A DNA stretch of 60,000 nucleotides from Lineus longissimus (taxonomy: Eukaryota; Nemertea; Pilidiophora; Heteronemertea; Lineidae): the NCBI RefSeq assembly GCF_910592395.1, contig NC_088315.1:15299808-15359807 (forward strand), given 5' to 3'. The notes beneath the pieces are model-generated. The model made no database searches. It was not told the origin of the DNA and was given only the letters and a program-made list of their open reading frames with translations. The stretch's first letter is position 1, and every line of letters starts with the position of its first letter. Positions 1 to 11,118 of this stretch are shown here, in pieces. Position numbers and translations under genes: made by a program.

Positions 1-3000
1 CCTGAGAACTCCCACGCATATGTCCTACTGAAAACCTGGCTGGGACACACCTGTGTTAGAGGCAATGTTTATGAAATGCACTGAAGTTTTACTGTCATGT
101 CATGGCCAACAACTTCTAACACATGCCCACTGTTTTACCACCCTAATTCCTGTGAAAGAGAAGAATGATAATTATTGATGAATTACTTTCCTGATTGATA
201 ACCAGGACTCTTTGTCCTTCCTGGAGTGATAACCTCTGTATCATTCCTCCCAAGTTTTGTTGATTAGGGAGCCAACTAATTGGGGTTTTTATTTTGACTA
301 TGGCTATTATTGAGTTGTTTGGCTGCGCCCTTTAAGAGGAAAAACATTGAGTTCTCTCGCAGGACCTTGGGGTGACGTCCACATTCAGGCAAACTTGTTA
401 CTGAGTTCAGCTACCTCTGTCCTCAGCCAGATGGCAGCACATTATGGTCAAACAGACTAGAAATAAGTTCTTATCCAAACAAATTGTTCGGATGGAAACT
501 GTAGTCCATATATAATTATGGCCTATATGTTGATGTGTTTTGATAGTGGCATGCTATATCATTGTGAGGCATACGTTTATGCAGGCTTGATATATAGATT
601 TATATGGTAGGCGGCGGCCTACCAGTATGATATATAGCCTTAGAGTAACATAGCCCAACAATTTTTACGTTTAATTAGTTCTACTATCTCAGTCAGATGG
701 CAGCACATCACACTAACCATAACCTTGGGTGCAAACATACATGGCACATTATATTATATATCCAAGTGTTTTCAGTGAGGAGGCAATTTTGATACTGGGG
801 TATATATATTTTATCGGTACGCCTTGACTGCAAAATTCTGGATATTCTTCTTTATCGTCGGAAAAGGAAATTCAGTCGGGTCTTGGCGTGTAATACAGTT
901 CAAAGTGGCTCAATGTAGGAAGAACCCGAGGGTAGAGTTAGGCCGTCTTTATACTTGTCTTTTGTCACAGATAGCATTTCCTCATAAGGTTCCGGTTCTC
1001 AACAAAAAAATCAAAAATTCATAATTCAAATTAAGTTTATTGGACATATAGATACATTTATATCGGTTGAAAATACAGTGCAGACAGATAAGACAAGAAT
1101 ACATACAACAGGAGAAAATGGTGCAGAATACAAATACAATATTTTTACAGATTAATCAATAAAAGTGGTAGGTGACACCCAACAATTACAGCGCCTTGAG
1201 AAGGTGAGGTTTTCCTATTTTGGAAACAATGAAATATATTTACACAATTCACTGTCTCGAACAGCAGCTAGTGAAATAGTTAGTGTCCAAAACGTGGTAT
1301 ATTTGACACTTGCATTACTCCGAGGCATATACACACTGTGGACGTTTCTAGTATATATGCATATATATATATGCCACATAACTGGGTTTTAAAAAATTGC
1401 CAGATATCAAGGTCTCATATAAAAACCCCATAAATTGGTGATAGTAAGTATATATATATATGATTACTACTTCGAAGACAATGATACGGCCTGCAACCTG
1501 AACGACTATACGAGGAAGGAATCATCAGAATCGAGAGCAGCGGTACACATAACGATCGGAGTCAACTCAATTATACGTTGCAGATCGGAATCAAACCGAG
1601 GAACGCTGGATAACATCGATTAACGATATATATTTTACGTCCTTGCGTCTTTTATGAACTACGTATGAAAAGGACATGACACTTTTTGGCGATGGACTTG
1701 ATCGTAAAATTTGGACATATTTACATATTTATTTAGGTACAACCTTGCGGACAGGCAGGAAAGTACGTTCCTGATTCACTTCAGATTATATTTTGGATGG
1801 AGTAATAATTGAAATTGCAAAGTGATGCACGCGGCATAAATGTTAAGATAAAATTGTATAAAAAAGGTATTTTAGGGAGGTCTTCTATAAATCGAGTATT
1901 TTAAATCGGAAGAATAGTCGAAATATGATTATGGAAGTGTTAAGTAACTTACCTTGAAAGGACAAGATCGGTAATTTGAAATAAGATTAGAAATTGATAG
2001 TCTCCGTTGTGATCTTGTCGGCTGAAAGTTCCCTGGGTATCTGCATGCTCTCGGGAGAACTGAATTTTATACCACAAATATCAGGTAGCAGGGCGGCAGA
2101 AGATTTATGACGTTCCTTCCATTGACAGGTGACTGAGCTGGTACAATTTAAAATAACAGAGTCAGGCTACTAGACATGACTACCCTTGTGAGCATGTCGG
2201 CCCTGGCTTATTTTTTGAGGAACTTTTGTGTTTTATAGCTCACCAAACGGTGATATATGAGGTGGGCAAGTTTCGCAGCGGTTTTGCTGGAAATGTATTG
2301 GCCTATTGGAACGAATCGGTTGTGGATACTATGCTGCCCTGATGCAGAAATTTAATCCGGGTTTTATTGAAATTGTTCTCTCTCTGGTCATTCAACAACA
2401 CTCCTAAGTAAATTATAAATATATGTGACAATAAACAGATGGAGGTCCTGCAAGTCTGGGAACGTTTGGTCAAACAAAGCCATGACGATTTGGTAGATAC
2501 CTCTTAAATGGTACATTATACAAAAATTAGCATACATCGGTATTGCCCATGGACCAGCCAATTGATTAATTACCTGCCGGTTGAATTTTCCTTTTTAACA
2601 TTGGGACAATGTTTTTCATCTAGCTGAGGGGGTGTACTGGTTCCCTTATAGTCCGCCGGGGTAACTATAGTTAACCTGGTGGATTGTTCGTGGAATTCGG
2701 GCATCCTGCCGCGAGCTTCCCAAAACTAGAAAAATCATGTGACCGGCTATCATTGGCTGGGAGAGAGAGAGCTAGACAAGGAAGAACATCAGGGCAAAAA
2801 AGGGAAAACATACCAAGGCAGTTTAAGAAGACCTCTCGAGTTTTGTACATCTTCCAAAATAAAGAGTAAGGGTAAGTCCAGAGAATTGCGTTATTGTCTT
2901 CGTGGTCGGATGACCTTGCCATTAACATATATAAGGGGAAGGATCTCTGGAGACAGACGGTCGAGCATCTGACCTCTGGGAGGCCATGGACATTTCCCCC

Positions 3001-3460
3001 TCCAAACGTGACGGCTCGGGGCGGTTCACGCCCTGTACGTTACACAACCCAGCAGCTTCCCATGGCTCAAGTCTGACCTGAAACACTAGGCCAAACATTA
3101 CAATTCTCCAAAAAATTGTCCATAAACAGCCATAAGTTAGCTAACCTTAAATTTCACTTCACTAACAAAACACTCAGATGTACTGACTGGCGGGAATCAG
3201 TGACGTCATCTCATGGAATACCACACGGTGAACCCGCTTCAGTTCGGACTTCAGACGACTCGTTTTTATTTGTTTGTAATTCTCGTGTGTTACAATTTTT
3301 TCGGTGAAGGGAATGTTCATTTGTGGAAAGTTGACATTAGTCTTCATTTTGATCGCTGCATTTTACGAATCGTCTGTGCTCTAGTGCAGCTTTTTGCAGT
3401 TTTTCTGCGTCGCAGACACAGTGTAGTGATGTGTACATTACGTGTACGTGTGTACGTCAA
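1..3460. other. AT-rich region without recognised gene
   Basis: No open frame here looks like a protein I recognise, and composition is AT-rich with short runs of TATATA. A 15-base word (AGATGGCAGCACAT and neighbours) occurs twice, near 431 and 698, each after a CTCAG-like lead, which may be the remains of an old duplication. The stretch just upstream of 3469 may be the leader of the DIRS-like gag ORF that follows. Short open frames between 2670 and 3500 look random. Confidence 0.5.
606..623. repeat. small perfect hairpin
   Basis: GGTAGGC and GCCTACC form a 7-bp perfect stem around a 4-base loop, set between two ATATATAG-like words. It is too short to assign to an element. Confidence 0.4.
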
Positions 3461-3468
3461 CACAATAA

Positions 3469-4078
3469 TGCCGAGCAACTCGTCGTCTTGAGTTGGTTCG
3501 AAGCATGCCCCCGCGGAGGGCAAAGAAAAAGATTCCTCTTCGTGCGCGAAGACGGGAAAAGAACTAAAAAAGAACCAGGATAGTTCTAAACATGCAGAAA
3601 AAGAGGCGAAAGGATCGCCTCTTTTTCTGATAAAGATGGCGGTAATGGCGCCAACAAGCATGATAAGAAGCAGGAAAAATCGGAATGTCTTGCCATTCTT
3701 CCCTTAACGCGACTCCGGATACGAAATCAGAATGATACGAATGATCGTTTGGTGAATGAACTTTACGATCGGGTGCGTTCTTTGGAGTATCAGCTGTCAA
3801 ATGACCCTGCAGAGGTCGAATTTGAAGAAGAAGAGGGCGAGCTGATGGATACCGGTGTTGGTGAGGCAGATTCGCAGCTAGGTATGGACAGTTATGATCC
3901 GTTTGCTGTCCTCTCTAAGGTTGTCAGCCCTCCTCAGACATCCTCTAATGCCAAGAATAGAGGTTGTGCTGATTTTTTATTCAATCTGAAACAGTTTGCT
4001 ATACCACATGTCAAACCTGGGCCTAAGATAAATCAAGCGTTGGCTGAGGTTATCGATGCAGGTCTCCGTGCGAAGCCT
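3469..4078 (+). pseudogene. DIRS-like gag protein, 5' part (interrupted)
   Basis: A run of coding sequence begins at the ATG at 3469 and continues, with frame changes and stops, into an open frame from 3749. Its N-terminal part is lysine- and serine-rich. It then has an acidic stretch near 3815-3870 and a segment reading KPGPKINQALAEVIDAGLR. That segment, followed by a proline/asparagine/cysteine motif that reappears at 7621, resembles the conserved core of gag-like ORF1 proteins of DIRS-type (tyrosine recombinase) retrotransposons. The frame breaks at 4079, where the tail of a minus-strand LINE begins, and the motif order resumes on the far side of that LINE. I infer one gag gene split by LINE insertion. 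Family assignment is from remembered motif similarity only; no recombinase or RT of this element is visible. Confidence 0.5.
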
Positions 4079-4113
4079 AATAATAATAATGATAATAATA
4101 ATTTATTATATTA
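4079..4113 (-). repeat. (TAA)n microsatellite, LINE 3' tail
   Basis: TAATAATAATAATGATAAT-type repeats lie exactly where the DIRS-like frame stops and the minus-strand LINE begins. This is typical of the short-repeat 3' ends of CR1/L2-like LINEs and fixes the insertion side. Confidence 0.8.
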
Positions 4114-4225
4114 AAAGTGCTTTTGAATGAAAATCATTTGCAAATCACTGTTCAATTTAAAAACAACACATAGTAAAAGAGAAAATTGTACATAGAGATT
4201 AAAACATTCATAGAGATTAAAACAT

Positions 4226-5873
4226 TTAGGTGCTGGTGTCAGAGTGTTCGATAAAAAGGTGAGTTTTAAGATGTTTTTTGAAGGCGCTGGTGCCAATGGG
4301 ATCACGCATCCAGGCCGGAAGTGAGTTCCACAGCCTGGGTGCCAAGTTCCCCGAAGACGCCCCTTGTCCATGGTATGGAAGGAGCCATTGGGTCTCGGAA
4401 GACAGAAGCCTGCGGTCCGGGGCACGAAGACTGAGGAACTCCTTGAGGTACTCCGGGCTTTGGTCATTATGTATGACTTGATGCGTCGGCAGTAGCACTT
4501 TATACTGGATACGTGATCTCACCGGCAGCCAGTGCAGCTCCTTAAGTACAGGGGTGATGTGTTCCCTCTTTTTGGTCTTACTTAGAAGCCTAGCAGCTGC
4601 ATTCTGAACTTTTTGTAAGCTGTTTTGAAAATCTAATCTTGATGTTACAAGGGCATTTATTACATGGGCACAAGTTTTATTGTCAAGGTGTCTACGGATC
4701 TTTGAGATTTTGTGAATTTGAAAATAAGCACCCTTGACCACCTTTGACACTTTTTTAGACATTTCCATATTTTCATCGAAAATTGCTCCCAGGTTCCTGA
4801 CTAGGGCAGAAGCCTGGATAGCGGATGGTCCAATGTTAATGACCGGCAGTGGCTCGAGCTTTGATAGTTTATGTTTTGAAGCAACGATGAGAAATTCTGT
4901 CTTCTTATCATTGCCCTTGAGGTGGTTTAGGCCAAGCCACTTGCGTACATCACTTACACACGCCTCAGCATCCTGGAGACCATGTTCTGAAACATGGAAG
5001 CTGTCGTACAGCTGGATGTCATCTGCAAAACCATGTCGAAACATGCGATGTCTCTCGATAACTTCTCCAAGTGACTGGATATAAATTGAGAAGAGAAGTG
5101 GGCCCAACACTGAGCCCTATGGGACACTACCCAGCAGTGGTTTGGGGTCTGACCTCTGACCCTCAATGATCGAAGGGAAAGGTACGACTCAAACCATTCC
5201 AGGGCTTTTCCTGTGATACCCAGGCTACATTCAAGGCGTTTAAGTAGAATGCCATGATTGATGGTATCAAATGCAGCTGACATATCAAGCAGGTTGAGAA
5301 TCATACCCCTCCCTTAGTCCAGAGCAGTATCGATGTCAGATTTGATCTTAAGGAGAGCAGTCTCGGTGCTATGCCCACATTTGTTGCTTACTGCAATTTG
5401 TCCTCCATGCCATTCTCTTTCATGTGGGTTAAGAGCAGCTGGGCGATAACCTTTTCAGTTACCTTTGCTAGGAATGGGAGGTTCGAAATTGGCCGATAGT
5501 GTTTTAGAACATTTTGATCAAGTCCTGGCTTTTTAAGAATGGGAGTCGCAAGTGCCTTTTTAAAAGACTCGGGAACTTTACCTGCTATGACCGACTCATT
5601 TATAGCCTGGACAAGAAGTGGCAATACGGCATTGAGAACAACACTTTCCTTGAGTAGCCAAGTGGGCATGGGATCTAGTGCACATGACTTTGGAGCACAC
5701 TTATTTATCACTTTAAGCATCTCCTCGGAAGTAACTTGCTCAAAACTAGCAAGACGGGCCTTGTTTGGAATGGACTGTTCAGTGTTCACTTGTGGTACAA
5801 TGTCAATAGGATCATCAAACCCTACGTGGATAGCTTCGATTTTTTCATGAAAGAAGGTAGCACAACATACCAT
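4226..5873 (-). pseudogene. LINE ORF2, reverse transcriptase and C-terminal part
   Basis: Read on the minus strand, the RT begins near 5873 with the N-terminal palm, including a YRPISNLPFLAKVTEK-type motif near 5450. It continues with GHSTETALLK, then SAAFDTINH near 5260, and the catalytic FADD at 5018-5029. A long thumb and C-terminal region follows (KELHWLPV..., then PRLWNSLPAWMRD), as in CR1/L2 elements. Lesions seen directly: a TAA stop at 5314-5316 between TALD and GRGMILNLLD, a TAG stop at 5117-5119 inside the usual PQGSVLGP motif (Gln replaced by a stop), and a frame change between about 5130 and 5160. Both stops are explained by C-to-T change at a Gln codon. The catalytic aspartates remain, but the protein cannot be made as one chain. 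Confidence 0.88.
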
Positions 5874-7483
5874 TTACCTCCCTGAACATGTATTTAAAGT
5901 CACAGGTTGAAAGTTTGTTCCGCATGAATGTTGACTTGGTATCACAAATCATCTTGACCACCGTCTTCCTCTGCTCGACAAACATCTGCCGGTGAACCTC
6001 AACGCTGTTTTTTTTGTACTGACGTTCAAGATGACGCCTAGAACGGCGAGCTGAGTGAATTTCACTGTTATACCAAGGCTTGGGGTTGACCCCTTTGATA
6101 CGAATGGTTTTCACCGGTGCATGTTTGTCGAGCAAAGAAACAACAACGTCATTATAGGCAACGATGGCATTTTCAGCCACTGATCTTGTCCGATCGGAGA
6201 AGTCTGCCGCAAATGATGTGAGGTCAATGTCACGAAACTTTCTCACTTGACATTCTGCCGTTTTCCGACGTTGGCTGTCACCTTTATAGCGCAAAGAGAA
6301 GAAGATAGGAAAATGGTCAGAAACGGCCATGAGTGGCTCCACAGAGAAGTGCACAAAAGGATTGTCAGATTCAAGACCAATGATGTGATCAAGCGTGTTC
6401 CCAGACCTGTGTGATGGTTTATCAACGTACTGATGTAGACCATAGGTTGACAGTAGTTCCATATATTTCACCGTTTCAGAATCATTTGGAAGGTTGACTT
6501 TCACATTGATGTCTCCTATGATAGTCAGAGGCACAGGATCAGTGCTGTATGTATCAAGGAGATCCGAGAAGTCACGTATAAAGAATCCACCGAAAGTGAA
6601 CTTTTTCGTCCGACTAGGGGGTGGCCGATAGACTACTAGTAGGACCTTCATTTTTCCCGAATCCATGGTGACTTCTCTTTATTCGAAAGTCTCATATTTC
6701 ACTGACTGTGCAGCCTTAGTGTCAATTGAACTCTTATGGACCACTGCGATACCTCCACCGTATGTTGTAGAAGACCGAGGGAAGTGAAGCAGATCGTAGT
6801 TTGGTGGCGTTAGGTCAACAAGTAGCGGATCATCACGTCCATCGCAATGAAACAACGTCTCTATTATGAAGAGAAAGTCTAGGTGGTGCTCAACAATGAA
6901 TTCATGAAGCTGAATTGTCTTGTTCCGAGCAGATTGGGCATTTACCATAATGCAATTGGCCACTTTGTCATCTGCTCCATGATTACCACCATTACCCTTA
7001 TCAAGTGAGATGGTTGTCAAATTATCCAAATTCAGATGTGACCCGAAATGTCCAAGTTCTGAAAGGGTTAATGGGTTAACCCAGGAATCAGCTGGGGAAT
7101 TTCGATCAGTGGTCCATGGCTTGATTGTCCTCAATGTTTTTACACCAGCCTTTGAACCACGATGCATCACTCTTGGCAATGTTGGCAAGTAACATGGGGC
7201 AGATCGATTTCCAAAATCAAGAATCCTTATTCCTTTCAGTATTAATCCATGATTGACAATGGGCTGGTCGATTTCTGGAGGAAAGTGAGTCCAATACCAC
7301 CTTGCCAAGCTGTAGGAGCTTAGATCTGCTGTACACTGGCATTTTATATACACATCCAGTTGAATGGAATGGAATTGTATTGGGCCAATATGGCCTCCGA
7401 CCCACAGACACAGTCCGAGAATAAAATGTTGAACCACAGATTGTCTCAGCAATGATAATAATCAGCAAAGATATGATCAGCAT
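5845..7483 (-). pseudogene. LINE ORF2, AP-endonuclease part
   Basis: The minus-strand frame opens near 7452-7483 with a hydrophobic start, as in many CR1-type ORF2 proteins. An endonuclease follows: NAQSARNK (usually N-x-R-S), FIIETL (site of the catalytic glutamate), YGGGIAVV, VVYRPPPS, GDINVKV and SDHFPI. An in-frame TAA at 6679-6681 separates the two halves, and a one-base frame change near 5870 separates the endonuclease from the RT. Endonuclease residues expected for nicking (E, D of GD-N, and D-H of SDH) are visible. The domain would cut target DNA to prime reverse transcription in an intact copy; here it is interrupted. Confidence 0.85.
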
Positions 7484-7611
7484 GGTCTCTAGATATTCAT
7501 TATCCTATGTACCAAAATAAAAGAGCGTGAGAGTCTTTTAACAGACGAAAAGAAGACAACTTTACAAGAGCTTGTGTGGCAGCCTTTCAGCGCACAACAC
7601 AACACAACACG

Positions 7612-7734
7612 GCACTGGAGGCATCAGCTGAGAGGTACCCAGCACCCGAGAACTGTTTGAACATGTGCATTCCTAAGACCAACCCTCTTGTGTGGGATAA
7701 GATGAAAGGAGCATCGAGGAATATCGAGGAATAG
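7612..7734 (+). pseudogene. DIRS-like gag protein, 3' part resumed after LINE
   Basis: Reading from 7621, the frame contains ERYPAPENCLNMCIPKTNP and VWDKMK, ending in TAG at 7732-7734. In DIRS-like gag proteins a RP-ENC ... P-K-V-N ... W-L motif follows directly after the segment seen at the end of the 3469-4078 piece, so the two pieces are most simply halves of one gene split by the LINE. The next bases in other frames keep some coding character to about 7900 but I cannot name them. Family assignment is inference from motif order. Confidence 0.5.
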
Positions 7735-7936
7735 AGACAATTCAATTCAAAAACACCAGAAACTCTTGCTTCAGGCCTTCTGTTCGGTTGTCAAGGTGGT
7801 GAATTATGTCTTCCCTCTCCAAGATGGGAAGATTCAACAAGAGGAAGTGTTTATGGCAAGCCAAAGCGGAATTTATTCAAGACTGTGGAATTACTATTCA
7901 AGAAGTTAAATATATGTTCAAGACCAAAATATGTTC

Positions 7937-8128
7937 AACTCTGAATCAAATATTGTCAACCTTGAATCAAATATTGTCAACCTTGAATCAAATATGTCCA
8001 ACCCTTGAACATTTTCAAAACATGAATACAAAAAGTTGTAAAATCTCATATATGAAAATTTAATGCATTCTTGAATACTTTTGTTCAACCTTGAATCAAA
8101 TATTGTCAACCTTGAATGAAATATATTC
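7937..8128. repeat. 21-bp minisatellite in two blocks
   Basis: The unit AACCTTGAATCAAATATTGTC is present at 7937-7957 (one change), 7958-7978, 7979-7999 (shifted end), and again at 8087-8107 and 8108-8128. The two blocks are separated by about 85 bases of related TTGAA-rich sequence. ORFs spanning this region repeat STLNQIL and are artefacts of the repeat. Confidence 0.85.
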
Positions 8129-8130
8129 AA

Positions 8131-8190
8131 GACTCACGTGACCATATCCAGGACGCACGTGACCACGAAATTGATGACGTAGACCAATGG
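8131..8190. promoter_or_regulatory. paired CACGTGAC boxes, CRE half-site and CCAAT box
   Basis: CACGTG occurs at 8135-8140 and 8156-8161, both followed by ACC, so two E-box/USF/CLEAR-type sites lie 21 bp apart. TGACGT is at 8175-8180 and CCAAT at 8184-8188, about 90-150 bases before the open frame from 8277. The grouping looks promoter-like. No transcription start is shown by sequence. Confidence 0.35.
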
Positions 8191-8276
8191 TACTTCTGAT
8201 GTGTTTCGGAGCTCGAATTCTTTGCACGAGGTTTAACGAGTTTTACAAAACTAAACAGACACACGACTGGCAGTGA

Positions 8277-8678
8277 CAGAAGAAGAATCCTTATAATGGA
8301 CAAAGAGAAGCTAAATTTACTGTGGTTGAGCAGTTGCGGCCACACAATGCGGCCACCACTGACAGGTTGCTTCATGCAGCGCCTGCATCATCAGCATGGC
8401 CTATGCCTACATCAAACTATGTGTCTACTAGGCCTACTAGTACTTCCACCTCCACTGTCCAAGCTACAGTTCCGGGTCCGTTCTCCCTTGGCCCTAACTT
8501 TGGCCTCGGCCAATCTGCCGGTCAACATCAACAACATGCCTCATCATCCATGTCGTCATCCTCGAACTCTAGTCACAGTGTGAACGAAGAAATGGCAAAG
8601 ATGTTTACTCCTACTGGAGGGTTTCGTGGTGGGAAAAGAAGAAGAGTTGCTGCTGCTGCTGCTGTAGTGCAGCCATGA
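8277..8678 (+). CDS. unassigned Ser/Thr-rich open frame, possible exon
   Basis: This frame is open from 8277 (a TGA stop is at 8274-8276) to 8678 and has no ATG until about 8404, so it is either an exon or starts internally. It reads VVEQLRPHNAATTDRLLHAA, then a Ser/Thr/Pro-rich region. Next comes a serine run (SSSMSSSSNSSHS), and it ends in GGFRGGKRRRV with an alanine run encoded by GCT repeats. The basic cluster near the end could be a nuclear-localisation signal. I do not recognise the protein; low-complexity composition makes coding status uncertain. Paired CACGTGAC boxes lie just upstream and a good splice donor (AAAG|GTGAGT) at 8703/8704 lies just downstream, though the frame has already stopped there. 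Confidence 0.3.
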   Translation, partial: QKKNPYNGQREAKFTVVEQLRPHNAATTDRLLHAAPASSAWPMPTSNYVSTRPTSTSTSTVQATVPGPFSLGPNFGLGQSAGQHQQHASSSMSSSSNSSHSVNEEMAKMFTPTGGFRGGKRRRVAAAAAVVQP

Positions 8679-9040
8679 CCTCTGTCCCCGAAGAAGGTGA
8701 AAGGTGAGTGTTAAGCGTGTTGTTCGGCTGCTGGGCCCATAGGCCTACGAGGATTCCTACCTTTGATTTCACGAGGTTCAATTTCAAGCCATTGCCAACA
8801 ATGAATAACCCTCTATGGGCCTCTTGCACTCTCACTTGCCACCTCGGCACGATCCTAACTGGATGACGTCACAAGCGGGGATCAGGGAAAATCAGTTGAT
8901 TTTTTGGAGCCGCAAGGAACGGATCGTCCTTCGGCTTGCTCCCGCTTTTCAACCTTCCTCAGGTAAATATATCCAATTTCCAACTTTCTTGCCATATTTC
9001 TATCTCGATTTACCCTTGGGTGTGTTTTTGTCCTGTTTCA

Positions 9041-9280
9041 CGGAGCCTGTAGTGGCCGATGTTTGTACTTTGGTGTCTGTGTGACCCGTTTTTTTTTCTC
9101 ATCTTGCCTTCGTTCTCGGAGCCTGTGGTGGCCCACGTCGAGCCTGGGGTGGCCGATTTCTTTTGGAGCCTGCGGTGGCCCATTTTGATTTTAGAGCGTG
9201 CGGTGGCCTATGCTCAGAGCCTTTGGTGGCCTATGTTCAGAGCCTGTGGTGGCCCACGTTCAGAGCCTGTGTGGCAGATA
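9041..9280. repeat. degenerate minisatellite, AGCCTGTGGTGGCC core
   Basis: About eight imperfect copies of GAGCCTGTGGTGGCCCAYGT, spaced 21-29 bases, run from 9041 to 9280. The apparent ORF over it (repeating EPVVA/LRWP-like words) is a product of the repeat. Confidence 0.75.
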
Positions 9281-10008
9281 CGTGATGATTTTCTTTCTCT
9301 CTCGGTCATGCGATGACCTGTTTTTTGTCTGTGTCAAGAGTACTAAAAAATTTCTTCATGTGGCTTAGTTACTGTACTTTCGGCCAGGCCCCCCAGTAAA
9401 TTGATCCGCACCGAGGTCAGAAGAACGTGCCCAAAAAATGGTGTTTCTTAGTTGTCGTTTTTTCTCTTTAGCACCAATCCAACAGTATAATCCTGCTTAG
9501 ACCCAGTTCAGAGCCTTACAGCACTCTTCACGCTATTCTATTTACGCTATTGATACTATATACTATTGGTTTGTTCCTCCCAGAATTACCAGGGCGTTTT
9601 TTTCCCCAAGCTTAGGCTAAAAGCAAATTTCTCTATTCAACAGTCCGTCCATACGTCTTAGTGTTACGTGAGATTGTCCAGACGAACAAAGAAGGGGATC
9701 GATGTACGCAACACGTCACAATTCTTCAATACCATCGACCCATTGGGATCGTTCTTAGTTACGCAACAGTTCGAGGGCCAAAAAAAAAATTCGCCTACAA
9801 CATAGACCGGTGTGCAAGGGATAGTAGTCCTAGGGCTGATAGTCCGTGTAACAATAGCCCGCATTGCTAAATGTTTTGGTTAGGGTTAGCGGTACAATAG
9901 ATCATGCTGCTTAATTGATCAAATACAATGCTACTGGACTATGACTCCAGGGGGACTATATTCGCTGTCACACTGGCACACTTTAGATTCGGCAGCGGTC
10001 AGGTCAAC

Positions 10009-10224
10009 ATGGCCACTCCCGGTTCATCAGCACCCAAGTTGTACCTGAAGGAAGGACACTCCCTAAGGGGTAAAGACGCTCTACCAGTCGTGATTAGAGT
10101 TCAACAAGTTACAGCAATAAAAGAAGGCGAATTCGCGAGTCTATCAAAGAATTACCCGTTGGAGTCCTACTCGGGTGAAGATCTTGACAAAGAAATAAAA
10201 AAGCTAGCCGGCTACGATATGAAG
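10009..10224 (+). CDS. possible first coding exon, unknown protein
   Basis: The ATG at 10009 has a good context (AACATGG). The frame runs 72 codons to an excellent splice donor (GAAG|GTATGT, 10224/10225), exactly in phase. The translated segment begins MATPGSSAPKLYLKEGHSLR and contains LPVVIRVQQVTAIKEGEF and a charged end (DLDKEIKKLAGYDMK). It is not low-complexity and has no internal stop. I do not recognise it. The next exon is not visible before the A1 repeat element begins near 10.6 kb; it may be displaced by that insertion, or this may be a transposon or pseudogene exon. Confidence 0.4.
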
Positions 10225-10609
10225 GTATGTAGAACGTCTTTAGTAACTCGTATGTCCTGCTTCCAGCAAAGACGCATGCCAACGCCCCAGCCCTCTGTTT
10301 AGATGCGGTCACCATTCTCCATCCACGACGTTGGACCCCTCCTTCATTTTCCAATCCTTCTTGTCAGAGCAGATCTCTCCTGTGAGTTGCAGTGCCCCGG
10401 ATGCAGAGGACGTGACGCGATAACAGCACGCCACCTACCCAACTTGCTTCTCCAGGCAGACTCGGGAAGTCGACCCAGGCCGTTGTTTTTTCTTTTACAA
10501 CCACGGCATTTGCTGGGGGTTAGCACGATTCTAGAGATCTAAAATTCCAACATGAACAACACTGCCAGAAGAGCTCCTTTCATAAGGAAAAGTTGTAACA
10601 CTCATCTCC

Positions 10610-11109
10610 AGAGTATGATCAGACCAAAATTGGCTGTCTTAGGTCATCTGACCTAGGGGGTCATGTATAAAAGCTTCCAAGCTCATAGCCCTATCAGTTA
10701 AGAAATGTGCCACAGTTACACTCAAAGGGCAAATTTATGCCACTTGACCTCCGTGACATCGAAAAGTAGGTCAAATCAAAAACACGTATAATATGTGATA
10801 TCCTTGGTAGGAGAACCTACCATAAAAATTTCATCAAAAACAAATCACTCATAAGTGATATATCACACTATTTTTTTCAGTTTTGGCCCCCTGGTGGCCA
10901 AGGAAGAATCAGACCGGACCGAAATTCAGTGTCAAAGGACATCTGACCTAGGGGGGGGGGGTCATGCATATAAAGTTTTGAGTCCATAGCCCTAGCGGTT
11001 AAGAAACGTGCCACTGTTTTTGAAATAGGACACGACGGATGACGAGGACGAGGACGACGGACAAATGACACTGGGGTGTTGTATAGACTCACTGTACCGG
11101 TGAGCCAAA
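10610..11109. mobile_element. element A1 (tandem-repeat family A/B/C), truncated copy
   Basis: It carries the family units GGCCCCCTGGTGGCC (10885), the TTGACCT...AGGTCAAA module near 10746, GAAACGTGCCA-like words, and a (GACGAG)-type stretch. It ends with the family 3' end CGGTGAGCCAAA at about 11109. The left end is missing. The Helitron Rep frame begins immediately afterwards. Confidence 0.75.
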
Positions 11110-11118
11110 AAATGTAGC

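Larger units (their letters stand above)
4079..7560 (-). mobile_element. CR1/L2-like LINE retrotransposon inserted in DIRS-like gag
   Basis: This minus-strand non-LTR retrotransposon has the order endonuclease, reverse transcriptase, C-terminal region, and ends in a (TAA)n microsatellite at 4079-4113, which is its 3' tail. The right (5') boundary is uncertain; the last recognisable LINE codons are near 7480 and the host gag-like sequence is back by about 7621. ORF2 is broken by three stops and at least two frameshifts, so this is a dead copy. Assignment to the CR1/L2 group rests on the RT and endonuclease motif style and on the microsatellite tail. Confidence 0.85.

Noticed and set aside
1-3460. 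tRNA or small RNA genes
   Set aside because: No cloverleaf with conserved A and B boxes could be recognised by eye here or elsewhere in the window.
3344-3800. Minus-strand open frames over the gag-like region
   Set aside because: They are shadows of the plus-strand lysine-rich coding sequence and carry no motif.
7806-8063. Open frame with STLNQIL repeats
   Set aside because: Produced by the 21-bp minisatellite; only the preceding DIRS-like motif has support.
9059-9316. Open frame with repeated EPVVA/LRWP words
   Set aside because: Translation of a degenerate minisatellite; phase changes between units.
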